From contig NC_068938.1 in assembly GCF_016801865.2 (NCBI RefSeq), forward strand, positions 9,015,020-9,079,019: a DNA stretch of 64,000 nucleotides. The letters are read 5' to 3'. Under the pieces are notes generated by a model. It was given only the letters and a program-made list of their open reading frames with translations, searched no databases and was not told where the DNA came from. Position 1 is the stretch's first letter, and the number at the start of each line of letters is the position of its first letter. Below are positions 58,891-64,000 of this stretch, piece after piece. Both the position numbers and the translations under genes were made by a program. Source of the DNA: Culex pipiens pallens. Its lineage: Eukaryota > Arthropoda > Insecta > Diptera > Culicidae.

Positions 58891-59936
58891 TACAAATCGA
58901 CAGCACTGCTCTGCAAACTTTTATCCTCGTATCGTCCAACCTATCAAAGACCTATAAAAAGTGGCCGCCACGATGCAGCTGCCCAAAATCAAAAAATCAA
59001 CCTTAAGGCTTCCAAGTTACGCACGCTATGCCAACATTCTGCACTCTTCAAACCCTCAAGCCACCTCCTTCCTAACCTCCCAAAAAGTCGTGCCTTAACC
59101 ACTCTCCCTCTACACTAGTAGTAGATCCTTTGATTGATATGCATAATTCATTCGTCGGCGCGGTAGCTTTAAGGTCTCTCTCTCCGAGCCCACCACCGAA
59201 ATTAATAGCGCAGGGTAGATCTATGCTGGAAGATGAAAAAGTGGTGCGCGTCGAATGCAAATCAGGCCGGCCCCACATGCCCCCCCCCCGAACCCGCAAA
59301 CTTCGAAAATCGTGGTTCGGTTGGGGAAGCTTTTGATTAGAAGGAAATGGGCGCTTTGTGAAGTTGGGGGGACAGACAGACAGGTCCGTCCGTCAAAATT
59401 TCTGAAACGTCGAATGTCGGCCAAAACGGTAGCCGATCCTGTCCATTTTGGACCCCCTCTCTCTCTCAGTCTCTCTCGTTGAGGTGAATTGTTTCGATAA
59501 ATATGTCAGAGGCACGTCGTGGAACAACGCAGAAATTGATGTTTTTGGATTTCTTTTTTTTTTTCGACAAGGCCGAGACCGAGTACTCGATCACAACAGC
59601 AATTTCCTGATGGGCTACGACGCTCACAAGGTCTCGTACGCGACCATGCCAAGGGGGTAAGATTAATGCGTGGTTCCTCCCAGTTTCCAAGGACCGTCCC
59701 GCGATGGGGGTAAAAGATGGTCCCTTCGTCATCATCAACGTCACCGGTCCTGGCCAGACACATTTGGCGTGTGACGACACTGGCTGCGCAACGACGTATC
59801 ACGGTAGCGATTCTAAATTAACGCGCCGCGCCAATGTCCACCGAGGACTTAGCTGGGACCGGTTCTGAGCAAGTCTGTCGCTGGGGTGCGCGACTTCGCA
59901 ACGGTTCAATTTTTCATGATGACGTTGGGACAATGA
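58891..59936. other. Gene-free GC-richer stretch
   Basis: Unique-looking DNA; several overlapping open frames on both strands have no family resemblance and none is called. Confidence 0.35.
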
Positions 59937-60465
59937 GGAAAAAGTATAACTTTTCAAGTTCTGAACTTTTTAACATTCAAATGGATGTTGAAAGAATAGT
60001 TTATGCAACAAGTTGCAAAAAGAGGATTTGTCAGCACGAGGTTCACCGAGTTGGGTAAATACGAAGAGTGCTGAAAAAATCAAGTTTTGCACCGAGTTCC
60101 ATACAACATTTTTTGCACTTCAAAAAAAACACCCATTGAGTGAAATTTTAAGTCAATTTTTTATGTATTTTGTCAATAAATCGTTTAAATCAAAAAAATG
60201 TTGAAAAGTTTTCAAAACAGGTGCTGAAAAGTAGAACCTATCAGCATTTTTTTTTAGAAAAGTGTTGCTATTCGATCCTGTTATTTTTGGTACAGAAAAG
60301 TAGGCTATTTCTTCGCTCAAGAATGACAAGAAAAGTAAGTAGTTTGACGACGGAATTGCAAAAAGCATTTTTCAGTATTATGATTGGCTATGAAAATGAC
60401 CGTTTCGTCATTCGAGAATGGCAAGAAAAATAAACAGTTTCAAAACGGAATTGCAATAATATTCG
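59937..60465. mobile_element. Hairpin-rich repeat family, copy 2 with partial tandem neighbours
   Basis: The main copy runs 59997-60364 (TAGTTTATGCAACAAG to GGAATTGCAAAAA). Part of the first hairpin is deleted: CAGCACGAG passes directly to GTTCACCGAG, with CGAG at the junction. A fragment precedes it (59937-59996, AAAGTATAACTTTTC) and a second tail follows (about 60400-60455, ending GGAATTGCAAT), so more than one unit was present. Confidence 0.7.
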
Positions 60466-61690
60466 TTGAAAATATATTTTTATTTCTAAAAATATCACAA
60501 AAATCTAAAATATCTTTTAAACTGACTTCTCTCCCACTGTGCTCCCCAACTCTCCACAGACAGGAAAAATCCCGTCCAATCTGCATCTCCATTACCCAGA
60601 GAATAAATCTTCATCCCAAAATCCAGCCAGCCAGCCCCAACGTAACACGGCACAGTTTCCGACCCTGAAAAACGGTAGCACTTGTTGCAGTCGTCAGTCC
60701 GTAAAAAAGAAAAACATCGGACTGCATCGCCAATCCAACCCTAGCTTCTTCCCTCAGCTATATTCTCCTTCTCGATTTGCAAAACGAAAGCAAAACCAAG
60801 GAAAAAAATACAATTTAAAATTTAAAACTGATAAATTATCGAAACACAGTAGCGACTTTCGACGCAGCTAAACGATTTTGAATATAAATGAGTTTATCTC
60901 TTTTTGCTCTTTCTTCGATTTCCATGCCTTATTCTTCGGAGGCAACTCCGCAACGGCCCCCGGAAGGATCCCGTCTCGGATTGCACCCAAGAACCGACTC
61001 CGAGCAGTCCCGGCAGACTAATGTATTTCATTAGGCAGAGCATTTTTCCTAGAGTGTCGTGAAATATTTCATTTTGGATCGTGAGAACTCGCGCGACTTG
61101 GCGAGACCCGCGCCGCGTTGTAATCCTTTTAGGAGGAGCTTGCGAGACTTGGAAGTTGATGAAGGTCTCGCTCTCCGTGGCGAGCAGTGCTATTAGAGGT
61201 GATGGATTAGAGCCGTTTTGATGATAAAATGTTTGACGAATACCAGTAGCAGCTGTCTGTTGTTTACGAAATATTTTTGATTGACCACTCGGAGGTTGAG
61301 TGAGCTGATGGATGGGATTAGCATTTTGGATGCCGCGGTGTTCGGTATCAGAAATTCTCGTGGGTTTCTTCGCGGGCAAATCGGCCGGTGTGATTAGCGC
61401 ATGTCAGAAAGGTAATCAAACGCCACATCGATGGGGAAATTTCTATGTCCAGTTTTTCATTTTTGGGTATTAAGATCGCTTAAAGCTGATAGTTGGTTGA
61501 AATGTGTGTAATCCTTTATGTCAATTTATTCAAATAAGTATAAATGTCAAAATATCGGTAGTATTAAACAGCCCACATAAGCTCTGTGCATCAAAATCAT
61601 CATATCTTGGGTTAGTTTGCAAACACCTTTGACATAAAAAAAGTTGAATTTTGGAAGGTTGAAATATGGTTGGTTGAATATTACCTTTTT
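60466..61690. other. Gene-free stretch
   Basis: 60890-61380 is GC-richer and open on the minus strand but has no recognisable protein motif. No other feature supported. Confidence 0.35.
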
Positions 61691-61855
61691 GCCTTCCTCA
61701 TTGAGGTAAGGCTACAATCCTGCTCTAAAAATGAACTTTGTATAATAACTTCGTGGACCCACCTTCATGTATACATATCGACTCAGAATCTAAAACTGAA
61801 CAAATGTCTGTGTGTATGTGTGTGTGTATGTATGTATGTGACCAAGATATAACCA
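61691..61855 (+). mobile_element. HINE-like element copy F, truncated
   Basis: Only the left end remains: GCCTTCCTCATTGAGGTAAG, the following conserved block and a short TG/TA microsatellite (61810-61840). The central repeat and right end are absent. Confidence 0.7.
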
Positions 61856-62279
61856 AGATTATAAGATCTTAAAAACATATGAAACACAATAGTTTATAGG
61901 ACCTTTTCAAAAAAAAACTCTGGATATCTCGATTTACTATTCAAAAATACCTAAACGCCATTTTTTAAAACGCCGTTTTTCGATAATTTCTCATCCAGAT
62001 TACAAATTATTAATGCTCTCAAAAGACAAGAAAATTCACTAGGGCCTAGGCTCTGGTGCAGGTCGAGGGAGAACAAAAGAAATCAAATTCCAATATATTG
62101 AAGCAAAACGGATAAGAGAGTGCTTGATGTTTTATAAAAGTTATGCAACCACCGATAATATTGAATTTATGAAAATATTTTTTCCTGAAGTCTTTTCCGA
62201 TCTGTGGTCCCAAAATTGGAAATATGCAAAAAAAAAATCATGAAAGTACCCCATTTGATTAAAAGGCATTTTTTTTTGC
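61856..62279. other. Gene-free spacer
   Basis: AT-rich; 61896-61920 resembles one end of the MITE at 10323-10478. Nothing else supported. Confidence 0.35.
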
Positions 62280-62912
62280 AACTCCGAAAAACGCGTTTTT
62301 TAATGAAATTTTATGTCAAACATCCATGTGTTAAGTAAATTTCTCGTTCAAAACAAAACAAAAACATTGAAAAAGGTAACTTTTCACCTGTTAATTTTGT
62401 TAATTTTGGTGGAGGAAAAGTCAGCAGTTTCACGACTGAATTGCAATAGTAGTTTATGCAACAAGTTGCAAAAAGAAGATTATTTCAGCACGAGTCGTAC
62501 ATTTATCCAACGAGGTTTACCGAGTTGGATAAATACGACGAGTGCTGAAAAAATCAAGTTTTGCAACGAGTTGCTTACAACATTTTTTGAAATTCCGAAA
62601 AACGCTTCTTGAATGGAATTTTATGTCAAACATTCATGTGTTTAGTAAATTCACCGTTCAAAACAAAAAATATTTAAAAATGTTACTTTTCGATAATAGT
62701 GTTGAAAAGTTCAACTTTTCAGCACCCATTTCAGTGCTGAAAAGTAGAACTTTTCAGCACCCATTTCAGTGCTGAAAAGTAGAACTTTTCAGCACTGGTA
62801 TTGAAAGGTATTAATTTTCCTTTCTGTTATTTATGGTAGGGAAAAGTAGGCCGTTTCGTTTCTCCAGAAGGACAGGAAAAGTTGACAGTTTTACAGCAGA
62901 ATTGCAAAAAAA
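62280..62912. mobile_element. Hairpin-rich repeat family, copy 3: head-to-tail pair
   Basis: A 5'-truncated unit (62280-62446, ending GACTGAATTGCAA) is joined directly to a full unit that begins TAGTAGTTTATGCAACAAG at 62447 and ends GAATTGCAAAA near 62910. The full unit has the long hairpin (62486-62547) and an array of 27-bp palindromes GTGCTGAAAAGT.AG.ACTTTTCAGCAC-type at 62734 and 62769 (period 35 bp), with a diverged one before them. Confidence 0.75.
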
Positions 62913-63144
62913 ATGATTTTTAATTAGTTTACCATGAATTGTGCATGTTTTTTAATAAAAAAAATATTTTTTCAACAAATATTTGTGTTTTTGCCCCTAT
63001 TTTTTAACATAATTTTGCAAAGAGGGGAAATACAAAAACCTGAAATAAAATTTGCAATGGCCTACAGAATCGTAATGTTAGGCCCTTTTTGAAAAAAAAC
63101 TAGGTTTATTCAACAAAATCAAAAGGAATTTGTTATTAATATTG

Positions 63145-63515
63145 GGTAATTCTCCGCCAACTCACACAGCAGTTGCCCCGACCCCTCTTCGATTTGCGTG
63201 AAACTTTGTCCTAAGGGGTAACTTTTGTCCCTGATCACGAATCCGAGGTCCGTTTTTTGATTTCTCGTGACGGAGGGGCGGTACGACCCCATCAATTTTT
63301 GAACATGCGAAAAAAGAGGTGTTTTTCAATAATTTGCAGCCTGAAACGGTGATGAGATAGAAAATTGGTGTCAAAGCGACTTTTATGTAAAATTAGACGC
63401 CCGATATGATGGCGTACTCAGAATTCCGAAAAAACGTATTTTTCATTGAAAAAAACACTAAAAACGTTTTAAAAATTCTCTCATTTTCCGTTAATCGACT
63501 GTAAAAAATTTTGGA
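63145..63515 (-). repeat. Dispersed repeat, copy 2 (inverted match at 34785-35130)
   Basis: GGGTAATTCTCCGCCAACTC, GATTTGCGTGAAACTTTGTC and CTCGTGACGGAGGGGCGG match the 34.8-35.1 kb copy in reverse. Non-coding. Confidence 0.75.
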
Positions 63516-63630
63516 ACATGTAATTTTATGGGAAATTTAATGTGTTTTTCGAATCTAAATTGATCCAGAAGGTTAATTTTTTCATTTAGAACAAAATTTT
63601 TCATTTTAAAATTTCGTGTTTTTTCTAACT

Positions 63631-64000
63631 TTGCAGGGTAATTTTTTAGAGTGTAACAATGTTCTACAAAGTTGTAGAGCAGACAATTACAAAAATTCTG
63701 ATATGTAGATATAAGGGGTTTGCTTATAAACATCACGAGTTATCGTGATTTTACGAAAAAAAAAGTTTTGAAAAAGTTGGTCGTCATCGATCATGGCCGT
63801 TCATGGTCACCCGCGACAGACACGGACGACGAAACAAAGAGAAACGCAAAAAGTGACTTTTTCAAAACTTTTTTTCGTAAAATCGCGATAACTCGTGATG
63901 TTTATGAGCAAACTCATTATGTCTATATATCAAAATTTTTGTAATTGTCTGCTCTACAACTTTGTAGAACATTGTTACACTCTAAAAAATAACCCTGCAA
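63631..64000. repeat. Palindrome reaching the window edge
   Basis: The arms 63631-63780 and 63855-64000 are inverted copies (TTGCAGGGTAATTTTTTAGA against TCTAAAAAATAACCCTGCAA) around a GC-rich loop near 63800-63845. The right arm is cut by the end of the window, so it is probably part of a larger foldback, perhaps together with 63145-63515. Confidence 0.7.

Noticed and set aside
56729..58957. A 742-codon open frame (Lys-Ile-Thr / Lys-Met-Thr repeats) and its antisense frames
   Set aside because: It follows directly from a stop-free 9-bp tandem repeat; several frames on both strands are equally open and nothing else suggests coding.
60894..61379. 161-codon minus-strand open frame
   Set aside because: No recognisable motif or exon structure; could not be supported beyond open length.

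Overview
The window is nuclear DNA of an insect, most likely a culicine mosquito (Culex-like). This is inferred from short GT-AG introns of about 50-100 nt, insect-type gene content, AATAAA polyadenylation signals, and a very dense load of MITEs, foldback elements and minisatellites. There is no sign of bacterial or viral organisation. Genes fill only about 10 percent of the sequence; the rest is AT-rich intergenic DNA built largely from nested non-coding mobile elements.

Layout. (1) 0.4-8.4 kb: four tandem, same-strand short-chain dehydrogenase/reductase (SDR) genes of the 17-beta-HSD / 3-ketoacyl-CoA-reductase type. They form two sequence pairs (genes 1+2 and 3+4) with different cofactor-site residues and a mosaic pattern of intron loss. 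(2) 8.4-49.9 kb: no gene recognised. It holds a degenerate 9-mer array with a MITE inside it (10.2-11.1 kb), a 4.9-kb pogo-like foldback (14.1-19.0 kb), a 3.5-kb near-perfect palindrome (25.5-29.0 kb), two TA-flanked inverted-repeat elements side by side (39.0-42.1 kb), a Harbinger-like MITE and a clean 9-bp minisatellite (45.6-46.2 kb). (3) 49.9-50.8 kb, minus strand: an intronless IQ-motif coiled-coil protein resembling ciliary dynein regulatory complex subunit 9/10. (4) 52.0-53.5 kb: a piggyBac-like TTAA MITE and a hairpin-rich repeat lying inside another repeat. (5) 54.3-56.0 kb: a five-exon F-box protein with leucine-rich sequence. (6) 56.4-64.0 kb: a 2.5-kb 9-mer minisatellite with phase blocks, two more hairpin-repeat clusters, and a palindrome running to the window edge.

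The main unusual signal is one element family present six times (15.2, 22.1, 25.6, 30.1, 41.2 and 61.7 kb). Each copy has a palindromic left end, a TG/CA microsatellite, a central tandem array of an almost invariant 164-bp unit (about 1, 1, 7, 13 or 19 units; the sixth copy is truncated before it) and a right-end hairpin. Insertions lie in T-runs. This is the architecture of Helentron-derived non-autonomous elements (HINE/DINE-1 type). Two copies sit inside palindromes whose other arm preserves the uninterrupted sequence, so the insertion points can be read directly. A second notable family is a roughly 430-bp hairpin-rich repeat at 52.8, 59.9 and 62.3 kb whose ends are fixed by an empty-site comparison and by a head-to-tail junction.

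The protein genes do not form an obvious pathway together: the SDR cluster is a lineage of lipid/steroid-type oxidoreductases expanded by tandem duplication, and the other two genes are unrelated neighbours.
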